The notes below the pieces were generated by a model. The model was given only the letters and a program-made list of their open reading frames with translations. It had not been told where the DNA came from and searched no databases. Positions 8,309-17,265 of a stretch of DNA of 64,000 nt are shown here, piece by piece (the stretch's first letter is position 1; the number at the start of each line of letters is the position of its first letter). The position numbers were made by a program, and so were the translations under genes. The stretch spans positions 1 through 64,000 of the forward strand of contig CAMDCE010000023.1 of the NCBI GenBank assembly GCA_945889625.1. The letters run 5' to 3'. This stretch comes from Asaia bogorensis. GTDB taxonomy: Bacteria > Pseudomonadota > Alphaproteobacteria > Reyranellales > Reyranellaceae.

Positions 8309-9102
8309 GCGGATCGGTCCAGAGGATCTACGCACTCGTGCTGCGCCACATCAACATCTGGCGCAGCTCGGTGATGCGGCTGGTCGATTCCATCTATTGG
8401 CCGGCGGTACAGATGGTGATGTGGGGCTTCATGACCCAGTACCTGATGCCACAGGCCTCGTTCGTGGCGCAGGCGGCGGGCGTGCTGCTCTCCGGGTTGA
8501 TGCTGTGGGAGGTGGTCGTACGCGGCAACCTTTCGCTCAGCATCGCCTTCCTCGAGGAGATGTGGTCGCGAAACCTCGGCCACCTGTTCGTGAGCCCGAT
8601 CCGCTCCTGGGAGATGGCGACCGGCATCATCATCGCAGCACTCCTGCGTACGCTGCTCGGCTTGATTCCGGTGTCGCTGCTGGCCTGGCTGTTCTTCGGC
8701 TACTCGATCTATTCACTCGGCCTGCCGCTGATCGCCTTCTTCGCCATCCTGCAGATGTTCTCGTGGTCCATCGGCCTTGCCATGTCGGGGATGATCATGC
8801 GGGTCGGCCAGAGCGCGGAAAGCTTCGCCTGGGCCGCGGTTTTCATCCTGATGCCGGTGAGCGGCGTCTTCTATCCGGTGTCGGTGCTGCCGCATTGGCT
8901 GCAGGTCATCGCCTGGGGGCTGCCGCCGGCCTACGTCTTCGAGGGCATGCGCGCCATCCTGATGGAAAAGACCGTGCACTGGGACATGCTGGCCATCGCT
9001 TTTGGCCTGTCGGTGGTCTACCTCGTCGTCGGCTTCCAGGTCTTCCAGTGGTTCTTCCGCCTGTCGCGTCGCGCCGGCACCTTGCTGGGTCAGGGTGAGT
9101 AG
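8305..9102 (+). CDS. ABC-2 type transporter permease
   Basis: A 265-residue inner-membrane protein with six predicted helices, typical of ABC-2 permeases. The region FILMPVSGVFYPVSVLPHWL, close to the last transmembrane pair, matches the ABC-2 signature (P-x-x-x-x-S-G-V-F-Y-P). It is translationally coupled to the ATPase at 7520 and the pair should form a half-by-half exporter. It ends five bases before the convergent mepA stop. Confidence 0.9.
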   Translation: MSGSVQRIYALVLRHINIWRSSVMRLVDSIYWPAVQMVMWGFMTQYLMPQASFVAQAAGVLLSGLMLWEVVVRGNLSLSIAFLEEMWSRNLGHLFVSPIRSWEMATGIIIAALLRTLLGLIPVSLLAWLFFGYSIYSLGLPLIAFFAILQMFSWSIGLAMSGMIMRVGQSAESFAWAAVFILMPVSGVFYPVSVLPHWLQVIAWGLPPAYVFEGMRAILMEKTVHWDMLAIAFGLSVVYLVVGFQVFQWFFRLSRRAGTLLGQGE

Positions 9103-9107
9103 CGGCG

Positions 9108-9929
9108 TTACGGCGCCTTCAGCACTGCCGCGCAGGCGGCGGGCAGCTTCGGCCGGTAGGGCTTGGGCGGCGTCGCGGTAACGGGCGGCGGGGTGATCGG
9201 CGCCTTGCGGAACCACGAATCGAGCGCCTCGCCGCAGCCGTCATCGTGTGGATAGTCGGCCTGCGGTTGGCAACTTGGATTGCCCGGTGGGCAATAGAGC
9301 CGGATGTGGAAATGCTCATCATGGCCGTACCACGGCACCAGTTTGCGCAACCAGGCACGATTGCCGGTGGCGGTGTGACAGAGCCGCTCCTTGATCCATT
9401 TGCTGACGAACATGCGGTCGAGGTTCGGCATTTCGGCGGCCGTCTTCAGCAGGGTGACGTGCTGCTGGGAGAAGACCGTGTCGTCGATGCCGCCGTCGCC
9501 GGCCTGCACCAGCGAGCGCAGCATGACCTGTTCGCGCTCGGCCGGCGCCAGGCGCGGCCGCGGCGCGCGCTCGAACCAGATATCGACGTCGAGACCCATT
9601 TGGTGGCTGGCGTGTCCGAAGCTCATCGGGCCGCCGCGCGGCTGGCCGATGTCGCCGATATAGAGGTGGGCCTGGCCCGTGGCGCGCATCCTGTCGGCCA
9701 GCGTCCTGACGAACTCGATCGTCACCGGCTGGCCCCAATAACGGTTGCGGCTGACCCGGATCGCCTCGTAGCCCGGCCCGTCGAGCGCCAGCGCCTGGGC
9801 GCCCTGCAGGCAGCCGGCACTGTAGAAACCGATCGACTGAGCGGGCCCGGGCGCCGGCGTGGCGACGTCGGCCCAGTCCGCGCCGCAACACAGCAACGCC
9901 GCGATCAGCGAAACAATGACACGCCTCAT
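9108..9929 (-). CDS. mepA: Penicillin-insensitive murein endopeptidase MepA
   Basis: About 273 residues from the ATG at 9929, which gives a signal peptide (MRRVIVSLIAALLCCGA) and export to the periplasm. The LAS-type metallopeptidase residues are present: SFGHASHQMGLDVDIWFERA supplies His and Asp zinc ligands and WYGHDEHFHIRLYC the HxH. MepA cleaves D-alanyl-meso-diaminopimelyl crosslinks in peptidoglycan. A longer ORF start at 9968 would overlap the divergent crotonase start, and a TATCCT box lies nine bases before the chosen ATG, which supports it. Confidence 0.9.
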   Translation of the reverse strand: MRRVIVSLIAALLCCGADWADVATPAPGPAQSIGFYSAGCLQGAQALALDGPGYEAIRVSRNRYWGQPVTIEFVRTLADRMRATGQAHLYIGDIGQPRGGPMSFGHASHQMGLDVDIWFERAPRPRLAPAEREQVMLRSLVQAGDGGIDDTVFSQQHVTLLKTAAEMPNLDRMFVSKWIKERLCHTATGNRAWLRKLVPWYGHDEHFHIRLYCPPGNPSCQPQADYPHDDGCGEALDSWFRKAPITPPPVTATPPKPYRPKLPAACAAVLKAP

Positions 9930-9966
9930 CTTGTTGCGAGGATAGTCGCTCGCTAAGACTTTGCCC

Positions 9967-10767
9967 ATGGCCGACTACGCCAATATCCAATTGAGCCGCG
10001 AAGGCGCCGTGGCGCGGCTGCTGCTCGACCGGCCGGACCGGCGCAACGCGCTGACGCATGCCATGATGCTGGAGCTCGAGAATGCGTTCGGCCGCGTGCG
10101 CGACGATCCAAGCTGCCGCGTCCTGGTGCTGCGTGGCGCCGGCGGGCATTTCTGCGCCGGTGGCGATCTCGAGGCCATGGCCGACATGCCGCCCAAGCCC
10201 AACGGCGCGCTCGATCCACTGGTGCCCGCCTATCGTCAGTTCGGCGATGCGCTGCTGGCGCTCAACAATTTGCCGCAGGCGACGGTAGCGATCGTCGAAG
10301 GCTCGGCGGTCGGTGGCGGCTTCGGCATGGCGTGCTGCTCGGACGTGGTGATCCTGCACGACAGCGCCCGCTTCGGCATGCCCGAGCCCAAGGTCGGGTT
10401 CATCCCGTCGCAGATCATCCCCTTCGTGGTGCGCCGCATCGGCGAGGGGCCGGCGCGCGACCTTGCGGTGACCGGCCGCGTCATCGACGCCAAGGAGGCC
10501 CATCGCCTGGGCATCGGGGCGCATTTCTGCGCCAACACCGCCGATCTCAATCGCACGATGAAGGTGGTGCTCGACGACATCCTGCGGCTCGAGCCGCAGG
10601 CGCTGGCAACGGTGAAACGTCTGGTGCTGTCCGGAGCGACGGCCGATGATAGGGCGGTGCTCGACGACGCGGCCGAGAGCCTGGTCGGACTGCTGCGCCG
10701 TCCCCAGGCGGCGGAAGGTATCCGGCACTTCATGGCCAAGACGACACCGCCGTGGGCAAAGGGTTAG
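9967..10767 (+). CDS. Enoyl-CoA hydratase/isomerase family protein
   Basis: About 266 residues. The ATG at 9967 (MADYANIQLSREG) is preferred over the TTG two codons upstream. Crotonase features are clear: RPDRRNALTHAMMLELE, the first oxyanion-hole segment GAGGHFCAGGDLEAMAD and the second SAVGGGFGMACCSDVVI. The residue after GFGMACCSD and the PEPKVGFIPSQI stretch resemble hydratases of branched or unsaturated acyl-CoAs, but the substrate is not clear. It is followed five bases later by a TauD-type dioxygenase, so the two may be co-transcribed. Confidence 0.85.
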   Translation: MADYANIQLSREGAVARLLLDRPDRRNALTHAMMLELENAFGRVRDDPSCRVLVLRGAGGHFCAGGDLEAMADMPPKPNGALDPLVPAYRQFGDALLALNNLPQATVAIVEGSAVGGGFGMACCSDVVILHDSARFGMPEPKVGFIPSQIIPFVVRRIGEGPARDLAVTGRVIDAKEAHRLGIGAHFCANTADLNRTMKVVLDDILRLEPQALATVKRLVLSGATADDRAVLDDAAESLVGLLRRPQAAEGIRHFMAKTTPPWAKG

Positions 10768-10772
10768 AGACG

Positions 10773-11609
10773 ATGCGCAACTATCGCCATATCGAAGTGA
10801 GACCGATCGCCGGTGCGCTGGGCGCGGAGATCCATGGCATCGACATGGCGCACGATCTTGCCGCGGAGGTCGTGGGCGAGATGCGCCAGGCGCTGCTCGA
10901 TCATCTGGTGATCTTCCTGCGCGAGCAGAACGCCACGCCGCATCAGCAGCTCGCCTTCGCCCGCAAGTTCGGCGAGCCGATCGAATATCCGCAGCTCAAG
11001 GGCCTGCCGGAATCGCCGATGATCACGCCGGTCGTGAAGCTCGAACATGAGCGCAACAATTTCGGCGGCATCTGGCATTCCGACACGACCTATCTGGCGG
11101 CCCCGCCGATGGGCAGCATGCTGCTCGCCCGCGAGGTGCCGCCGGTGGGTGGCGACACCATGTTCGCCAACCAGTATCTCGCCTACGAGGCGCTGTCCGA
11201 CGGTCTGAAGAAGACGCTCGACGGGCTGGTCGGCGTCAGTTCATCGGTCAAGGCAGACACCACCAAGACCCGCGAGGACCGACAGAAGGCTCAGGGCGAC
11301 ACCCTGAAGGTGCTGACGGCCGAGCATCCCCTGGTGCGTACGCACCCAGAGACCAGTCGCAAGGCGCTCTACACGTCGGTGGCGCACACCGCCCACATCA
11401 AGGGCTGGACCGAGAAGGAAAGCCTGCCGTTGCTGGAATTTCTCTGGGAGCACCAGACCCGGCCGGAATTCACCTGCCGCTTCCCGTGGCGCGTCGGCTC
11501 GCTCGCCTTCTGGGACAACCGCTGCGCCATGCACTATCCGATCAACGACTATCACGGCTTCCGCCGCGTCATGCACCGCATCACCCTGGCGGGCGACAGG
11601 CCGCGTTAG
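10773..11609 (+). CDS. TauD/TfdA-family 2-oxoglutarate dioxygenase
   Basis: About 278 residues from the ATG at 10773; the earlier Met in the ORF track lies inside the upstream gene. The Fe(II) ligands are visible as the HxD motif in GGIWHSDTTYL and the distal His in RRVMHRITLAGDRPR, with the 2-oxoglutarate-binding Arg close by. The N terminus EVRPIAGALGAEIHGIDM is the standard start of the TauD family. Members hydroxylate taurine, alkyl sulfates, phenoxyacetates or quaternary amines; I cannot choose among them. It is probably co-transcribed with the crotonase before it. Confidence 0.88.
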   Translation: MRNYRHIEVRPIAGALGAEIHGIDMAHDLAAEVVGEMRQALLDHLVIFLREQNATPHQQLAFARKFGEPIEYPQLKGLPESPMITPVVKLEHERNNFGGIWHSDTTYLAAPPMGSMLLAREVPPVGGDTMFANQYLAYEALSDGLKKTLDGLVGVSSSVKADTTKTREDRQKAQGDTLKVLTAEHPLVRTHPETSRKALYTSVAHTAHIKGWTEKESLPLLEFLWEHQTRPEFTCRFPWRVGSLAFWDNRCAMHYPINDYHGFRRVMHRITLAGDRPR

Positions 11610-11621
11610 CGACAGGCCGCG

Positions 11622-14057
11622 CTAGCGGCTGGGCGGCGACAAGGTGATCGTGCCGATAGCGCCGCGGGCGACCTCGGCATGGGTGCCGGTAATTTCGATG
11701 TAGCTGAGGCTCCGCCAGCGTTCGACGAAGTTGCGCGACCAGCGCGACAGCATGTTGCCCGATTCGCCGAGCGGTATGGCGAAGCGGCTGTTGTCGAGGT
11801 CGCTGAAATCGTAGACGGCGCGGTAGGCCGGGCCATGCACGGCCTCGAAGGGACGCGGGCCGCGATACGACGGTTGGGCGCGATTGAGCGTATGGGCACC
11901 GCCGTCGGAGGCAAAACGCACCGAAGCGAGGTCGCGCAGCAGCGGTATGCCATCGAACATCGGATGGCGATGCGCGGCGCGATGCTCGCGGCCCCATTGC
12001 CAGTTGTCGATCTCCGGTCCCTGACGTGCCGCGATGCCGGCCAGCGCCCGCTCGAGCGCCGCGGCGATGACGTCGTCGCAGCTCTCGACGGGCTTGGTCG
12101 AGCGGTCGTCGCACCATTGCGGACGATCGCGCAGGACGCGCAGCAGGTTCGTGACGTTGGGCGTGGCGAGGTCGGCGTAGAGTTCAGTGCCCAGCTCGTC
12201 GGCAATCAGCCCGCGCTGCAGCTCGGTGAGCCAGGCCGTATAGATCAAAGGCTCGGGCCGGTTGGCCAGCATGAAGCGGTTCCAGCGGCGCATCAGCTCG
12301 ATCACCCGGACGGCGCGCGGATTGCGCGGCGCAGGATTCAGCAGCACCGGCAGGACTTCGGCGGCATCGGGCGAGAGATTGTCGGCCTGGATGGCGATCA
12401 TGCCATAGACGGGATGACGCTCGACCTCGCGCAGGAGCTGGTTGGCGCGGCGCTGGCGATAGGGCTCGGCCCAGTCGCGGCTGATGAAATGGCGATAGTC
12501 GTCCGGCACCAGGCGGGCGTTGGCGTTAACGATGATGCCGCTCGCCGGGTTGTAGATCCGCGGCAGCTCGTCAAACGGCACGAAGCTCGCCCAATCGTAT
12601 TCGCCCGTCCAGCCCGGCTGCGGCAGCGAGCCGTCACCCTTGCGCCGGATCGGCACGCGCGCCGGCGCCACCAGGCCGATGTTCCCCGACGTGTCGGCAT
12701 AGACGATGTTCTGCATCGGCGAGACGACCTTGCGCGCCGCGGCGAGGAAGTCGTTCCAGTTCTGCGCGAGGCCAATCCGGACCAACGCCTCGATCGTGGT
12801 GTCCTGGCTGTCGAGCGCCGTCGCCTGCAGGGCGAGCACGTGGCCCGCCGGCGCGAGGTCGTCGGGCTTGCTGACGAAATCGTTGATCACCGCGCCGTGC
12901 CGCGTTTCGCGCAGCCGCAGCTTCACCGGCTCGCCCCACAGGACGTTGATGGTCTCTTCGCGAATGCTGAACGGCCGTGCGCCATCGGGCGTGATGTAGC
13001 GGTTGGGATCGGTCGGATCGACTCGCTCGACGAACAGGTCCTGGCTGTCGAGGTTCGTCGTCGTGAAGCCCCAGCCGATCGAGGAATTGTGGCCGAGCAC
13101 GATTGCGGGCGAGCCGGGCGCCGAGGCGCCCCGGATGTCGAAGCCCGGCCCGACCAGGCGCGCGAGATACCAGATGCCGGGAAAGCTGAGGCCGAGATGC
13201 GGATCGTTGGCGAGCAGCGGCTTGCCCGACACCGTGTGGGCACCCGACAGCACCCATTCGTTCGACGCCTGGCGCTTGGCGGTGCCTTCACCGTCGGTCG
13301 CGCGATAGAGCCGCTCGAGGTCGAGCCCGTTCAACGCCTCGTTGACCAGCGAAAGCGTGGCGTCCCGGCTGTCACCCGGCGGTGCGGTGAGCAGCTTCAG
13401 GCCATCCTCGCCCAGCTTGCGCACCAGCTTCAGGCGCAGCAGTTCGGAGCGCCAGTTGCCGTCGAGCGTCAGCGCCATGAGCTTGGTCCACACCAGCGAA
13501 TCGGCAGGCTGCCAGCGGTCGGGGCGGTAGCGGCCGCCCGACAGAAGCTTGATCACGGTGAGCTCGAGGCCGAACTGCTGGTCTTCGTCGCTGAGCCAGG
13601 CATTCACGCCGGCCGAATAGGACTCGAGCGTGGCGCGCGTGCCGGGCGAAAGCGCGCTCAGGCTGTCGATGGCATGACTGTAGACGCCCAGTCCGCGCAT
13701 CGTGCGGTCGCCGTTGAGGATGCCGTCGCCGAGCAGCATCGGTGGCAGCAGTTCGGAGAGCCGGCCCTGGCCCAGCCGGCGCAGCAATTCCATCTGCCAG
13801 AAGCGGTCCTGGGCATGCACATAACCCAGACCGAACGCGGCATCCTCGATCGAGCCGGCAATGATGTGAGGCACCGCGTTCTTGTCGCGCAGGATCTCGA
13901 CAGGAGCTTTCAGCCCCGCCGCTTCGGCGTGGCCGCTATAGGCCGGCAATGCGCCGCGCACCTGGAAGTAGGTGCCGAGGAGGAACACTGCGAGCGCAAG
14001 GGCAAGCGCGGCCATGACTTTTGCTAGGCCGGCGCCAAGGCGGACGAGTGTCCGCAC
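11622..14057 (-). CDS. Penicillin acylase family Ntn hydrolase
   Basis: An 811-residue precursor with an N-terminal hydrophobic helix (LGAGLAKVMAALALALAVFL) that would anchor or export it. The alpha-chain region contains APVEILRDKNAVPHIIAGS and FGLGYVHAQDRFWQMELLRR, and the beta chain should begin at the catalytic Ser in KRQASNEWVLSGAHT after self-cleavage. The Asn of the oxyanion site lies in the C-terminal half, and YRHFISRDWAEPYRQRR is conserved. Relatives include penicillin G acylase, cephalosporin acylase and acyl-homoserine lactone acylases, so the substrate is an amide that cannot be specified here. Confidence 0.9.
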   Translation of the reverse strand: MRTLVRLGAGLAKVMAALALALAVFLLGTYFQVRGALPAYSGHAEAAGLKAPVEILRDKNAVPHIIAGSIEDAAFGLGYVHAQDRFWQMELLRRLGQGRLSELLPPMLLGDGILNGDRTMRGLGVYSHAIDSLSALSPGTRATLESYSAGVNAWLSDEDQQFGLELTVIKLLSGGRYRPDRWQPADSLVWTKLMALTLDGNWRSELLRLKLVRKLGEDGLKLLTAPPGDSRDATLSLVNEALNGLDLERLYRATDGEGTAKRQASNEWVLSGAHTVSGKPLLANDPHLGLSFPGIWYLARLVGPGFDIRGASAPGSPAIVLGHNSSIGWGFTTTNLDSQDLFVERVDPTDPNRYITPDGARPFSIREETINVLWGEPVKLRLRETRHGAVINDFVSKPDDLAPAGHVLALQATALDSQDTTIEALVRIGLAQNWNDFLAAARKVVSPMQNIVYADTSGNIGLVAPARVPIRRKGDGSLPQPGWTGEYDWASFVPFDELPRIYNPASGIIVNANARLVPDDYRHFISRDWAEPYRQRRANQLLREVERHPVYGMIAIQADNLSPDAAEVLPVLLNPAPRNPRAVRVIELMRRWNRFMLANRPEPLIYTAWLTELQRGLIADELGTELYADLATPNVTNLLRVLRDRPQWCDDRSTKPVESCDDVIAAALERALAGIAARQGPEIDNWQWGREHRAAHRHPMFDGIPLLRDLASVRFASDGGAHTLNRAQPSYRGPRPFEAVHGPAYRAVYDFSDLDNSRFAIPLGESGNMLSRWSRNFVERWRSLSYIEITGTHAEVARGAIGTITLSPPSR

Positions 14058-14060
14058 GTC

Positions 14061-15221
14061 TCAGCCGCCGAGGTAGGACAGGATGGCGTCCCGGTCGGCG
14101 TCGAGATCGGGCGCGGCTGGCCGCGTCGGTGGATCGGCGAAGGCCGACATCTTGATCGGATTGCCGGCAAGCTTGAGCGTGCCGCCGCTGCCGTCGGGCA
14201 CCGAGACCAGCATGTTGCGCGCCGCCACCTGGGGATGCTCCAGCGCCTGCTTGATGTTGTTGATGGGCCCGCAGGGAATGCCGGCCTTGCCGAGGACGTC
14301 GATCCAGTGCGTCGCGGACTTCGCGCCAAGCACCGTTTCGATCTCGCGCTCCAGCTTGCCGTGATGCTTCTGGCGCAGCGCATTGGTCTTGTAGTTCGGA
14401 TCGGCTGCCCAGTTGGCCTTGCCCAGCGCCTCGCACATCTTGACGAACAGGCTGTCGTTGCCCGCCGAGATGATGATGGAGCCGTCGGCGGTGCGGAACG
14501 CCTGGAAGGGCGTGATGGTCGGGTGCCGCGCACCGAGCGGGCCGGGAATCTCGCCTTCGACCGTGTAGCGCATGATGGCGTTCTCCAGCAGCGCCAGCTG
14601 GCAATCGAACATGCCGATATCGACCTTGGTCGATTCGCCGGTCTTGAGGCGATGGATCAGCGCGGCGTTGACCGCGACTGCGGTATAGAGGCCGGCGCCG
14701 ATGTCGCCGATCGACATGCCGACGCGGGCCGGCGGTTGGCCTTCGTGGCCGGTGATGCTCATGACGCCGCCCATGCCCTGCATGACCATGTCGTAGGCTG
14801 GATCCTTTGAATTGGGCCCGCTGTGGCCGAAACCCGACGCCGAGGCGTAGATCAGCTTGGGGTATTTGGCGTGCAGCGTTTCCCAGCCGTAGCCCAGCTT
14901 CTCCATCGTGCCGGGCCGGAAGTTCTCGACCAGCACGTCGGCCTTGGCGAGCAGCTTCTCGAAGACGTGCTTGTCGGCATCCTTCTTGAGGTCGAGCGCG
15001 ATGCTTTCCTTGCCGCGATTGACCGAGGCGAAGTAGGTCGACTTGCCCTTGACGTACGGCCCGTAGGCGCGCGCATCGTCGCCGCCCTTGGGCGGCTCGA
15101 CCTTGATCACCCGCGCGCCCATCTCGGCCATCAGCAGGGTGCAGTAGGGGCCGGCGAGAATGCGCGACAGGTCGATGACGAGGAAGCCCGACAGCGGGCC
15201 CTTGGTTGTGCTTTGGGTCAT
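14061..15221 (-). CDS. CaiB/BaiF family CoA transferase (class III)
   Basis: A 386-residue enzyme with the family start GPLSGFLVIDLSRILAGPYC and the motif MGARVIKVEPPKGGDDAR. The catalytic Asp is in MSIGDIGAGLYTAVAVNA, where it forms the aspartyl-CoA thioester intermediate. Members move CoA between carboxylic acids (formate/oxalate, carnitine, succinate/L-malate, alpha-methylacyl substrates). The four-base gap to the Ntn hydrolase gene suggests one transcript, but the joint pathway is not evident. The substrate is unknown. Confidence 0.92.
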   Translation of the reverse strand: MTQSTTKGPLSGFLVIDLSRILAGPYCTLLMAEMGARVIKVEPPKGGDDARAYGPYVKGKSTYFASVNRGKESIALDLKKDADKHVFEKLLAKADVLVENFRPGTMEKLGYGWETLHAKYPKLIYASASGFGHSGPNSKDPAYDMVMQGMGGVMSITGHEGQPPARVGMSIGDIGAGLYTAVAVNAALIHRLKTGESTKVDIGMFDCQLALLENAIMRYTVEGEIPGPLGARHPTITPFQAFRTADGSIIISAGNDSLFVKMCEALGKANWAADPNYKTNALRQKHHGKLEREIETVLGAKSATHWIDVLGKAGIPCGPINNIKQALEHPQVAARNMLVSVPDGSGGTLKLAGNPIKMSAFADPPTRPAAPDLDADRDAILSYLGG

Positions 15222-15230
15222 GTGCGGTTC

Positions 15231-16106
15231 TTAGCCAGTGGATCGCCGCGAATCCAGCCAGACATTGACGGCGGCGGCACTGATCACGATGGCGCCGCCT
15301 AAAAGCGTCAGATAGCCCGGCTTCTCGCCGTCGATCGCCCATACCCAGATCGGCCCCAGGACGAGCTCCAACAGCCCGAGCAGCGCGGCACGGCCGGCCG
15401 GAATGCGCTTGAGGCTCGCCATATAGAGCAGAAGGCCGCAGGCGAGCTGGCCCGGGCTCAGCGCCAGCAGCCACGGCACTTGCGACAATGTGACGTTTTC
15501 GGGATGAGCGAACGGCAGCGCTACTACGCCCGAGATGACGCCGGCCAGCAGAATTGCCGGCGCCATGCCGACATCGCGGCGATGGCGCACGACCACGTAG
15601 TTGGAACTCATGCACAGCACCACGATGCCCGCCACCGCCATGCCGAGCACGGCGCCAGCCTGCAGCGAGCCCGCGACGCTGAGCGCGAGCCCTGCGATGG
15701 CGGCAACCATGGCGAAGATCGTATGGCGGTGCAGCGGCTCTCCGAGGAACAGGCGGGCGAGCAGCGCCGTGATGAACGGCGTGGCGCCAAACATGATCAA
15801 CACGTTGGCAACCGGCGCTAGTCCCAGTGCCAGGATGAAGGCGACGAAACTGCCGGCCAGCGCCAGTGCGCTCAGCAGCAGTGCCGCACCGGCATTGCGC
15901 ACGTCGATCCACACGCGGCGGCGTTGCCAGAACAGGAATGGCAACATCGCAGCCACGAGAAACGCCGAGCGCCAGAACGAGACATCCCAGGCAGGAAGAT
16001 CGATGCGGCGGACGATTACGCCTGCCGTGCTGAAAACGGTTGCGGCGCTGACGGCGTATAGAACGCCAAGCGTGGCCGAACGGGAGGGAGAGGAGGGCGT
16101 TGCCAT
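15231..16106 (-). CDS. EamA/DMT-family transporter
   Basis: About 291 residues from the ATG at 16106; the ORF track extends the frame far upstream through the antisense of a hydrolase gene, which I reject. Ten hydrophobic helices form two EamA repeats, with the repeat pattern seen in VANVLIMFGATPFITALLAR and AGRAALLGLLELVLGPIWVW. DMT proteins are inner-membrane exporters or permeases for metabolites and amino acids. It is divergent from the YheT-like hydrolase with about 30 bases between starts. Confidence 0.88.
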   Translation of the reverse strand: MATPSSPSRSATLGVLYAVSAATVFSTAGVIVRRIDLPAWDVSFWRSAFLVAAMLPFLFWQRRRVWIDVRNAGAALLLSALALAGSFVAFILALGLAPVANVLIMFGATPFITALLARLFLGEPLHRHTIFAMVAAIAGLALSVAGSLQAGAVLGMAVAGIVVLCMSSNYVVVRHRRDVGMAPAILLAGVISGVVALPFAHPENVTLSQVPWLLALSPGQLACGLLLYMASLKRIPAGRAALLGLLELVLGPIWVWAIDGEKPGYLTLLGGAIVISAAAVNVWLDSRRSTG

Positions 16107-16136
16107 GTCGGTGCCGGCCGTGAATAAGGAGTCGCC

Positions 16137-17129
16137 GTGCCCCCGTCCACCGCTTCTCTCGATCTGCCGCCATTCCGCCAGCGCTTTCCATGGTGGGGTG
16201 GCGATTTGCAGACCTTGGCCAACCGGCTGCGACCGGTGCGCGCAGATCTGGCGCCGCATCGCAGCGAGCGCCTGTCCTTTCCGCTGAAAGACAGCACAGG
16301 CGACACTCTGCTGGCGATGCTCGACCGGCCTGCCTCCCCGAGGGCGGGCCGTCCGTTGGCGATCCTGATCCACGGCCTCACCGGTGCCGAGGACAGCCTC
16401 TACATTCTCAGCATGGCGCGGAGGCTGCTCGACGGCGGCCATTCCGTGCTGCGGATGAACCTCCGCGGTGCCGGTCCGTCGCGCGCGATCTGCGGCGGCC
16501 ACTATTACGCCGGGCGTAGTCAGGATTTCCGCAGCCTGCTCGCGGTCCTGCCGCCGGAGCTGGCGAAGGACGGCATTGTGGCTGTGGGCTATTCGCTGGG
16601 CGGCGCAATGCTGCTGAAATATCTGGGCGAGGAGGGTGCAAACGCGCCGCTCGTTGCCGCCGCAGCGGTGTCGGCGCCGATCGACCTTTCCGCCACCTGC
16701 GCCCGCATGATGCGCCCGCGCAACACCTTCTATCATCGCTTTCTTCTCCGCCAGATGAAGAGCGAGGCGACGGGCGAGGGGGCAGTGCTGTCGAGGGAAG
16801 AGCGTGCCGCCATTCTCGGTTCGGCCACGATCTGGGACTACGACGAAGTCTTCATCGCGCCGCGCCACGGCTTCGCTGGCGCCGAAGATTATTACGAACG
16901 CTGCAAGCCGGTGCGATTCATGGGCGCCATCCGCACTCCCACCTTGGTGCTGGCGGCGATGGACGACCCGTGGATCCCAGGTGCACTCTATGGCGGCTAT
17001 GACTGGGCAGCCAACAGGATGCTGCAGCACCTATTGCCCGAGGGCGGTGGCCATGTCGGCTTCCACGGGCAAGGCGGCGCCGAGCCGTGGAGCGACATGG
17101 TGGTAGCGAGGTTCTTCGATGACGGGTGA
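16137..17129 (+). CDS. YheT-family alpha/beta hydrolase
   Basis: A 330-residue protein started by GTG at 16137 with a good aaggag Shine-Dalgarno. The sequence WWGGDLQTLANRLRP is the typical N terminus of the YheT family. The oxyanion-side motif is ILIHGLTGAEDS and the nucleophile elbow is GYSLGGAMLLKYLGEEG. The later GHVGFHG supplies the catalytic His. Family members are little-characterised esterases or acyltransferases. A small membrane-protein ORF follows ten bases later. Confidence 0.88.
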   Translation: MPPSTASLDLPPFRQRFPWWGGDLQTLANRLRPVRADLAPHRSERLSFPLKDSTGDTLLAMLDRPASPRAGRPLAILIHGLTGAEDSLYILSMARRLLDGGHSVLRMNLRGAGPSRAICGGHYYAGRSQDFRSLLAVLPPELAKDGIVAVGYSLGGAMLLKYLGEEGANAPLVAAAAVSAPIDLSATCARMMRPRNTFYHRFLLRQMKSEATGEGAVLSREERAAILGSATIWDYDEVFIAPRHGFAGAEDYYERCKPVRFMGAIRTPTLVLAAMDDPWIPGALYGGYDWAANRMLQHLLPEGGGHVGFHGQGGAEPWSDMVVARFFDDG

Positions 17130-17139
17130 GGGGCAAGAG

Positions 17140-17265
17140 ATGGCAATCATCGTGGGCGTCGCGTGCTCGCTCGTCTGCCTTGTTCTGGCGTGGCGTGCCT
17201 ATCGCGGGGCGGCGGCCGACCACGAGGCGCAGAAGCGGGAAAAAGAGGACCGGGACGGCCGCTAG
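17140..17265 (+). CDS. Small single-pass membrane protein (41 aa)
   Basis: An ORF shorter than the track threshold: MAIIVGVACSLVCLVLAWRA, one transmembrane helix, then a short polar tail rich in Glu, Lys, Arg and Asp. The ATG at 17140 has the purine-rich gaggggcaagag before it; an in-frame ATG at 17119 overlaps the end of the YheT-like gene and would add seven residues. The stop codon shares CTAG with the stop of the convergent NUDIX gene. The composition (hydrophobic helix then charged tail) suggests a real small membrane protein, but there is no recognised family. Confidence 0.5.
   Translation: MAIIVGVACSLVCLVLAWRAYRGAAADHEAQKREKEDRDGR

Noticed and set aside
11679-14027. 782-residue ORF antisense to the penicillin acylase-like gene
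   Set aside because: It mirrors the real gene codon by codon, is rich in Arg, Ala and Gly without domains, and has no plausible motif. Long antisense frames are expected at this GC content.
14000-14030. A third palindromic element suggested by atgacttttgctagg
   Set aside because: Only a short match without inverted ends or TA flanks; it is ordinary coding sequence.
15231-17030. 599-residue ORF as a single fusion protein
   Set aside because: Only the C-terminal 291 residues are a DMT transporter; the rest is antisense to the YheT-like hydrolase.
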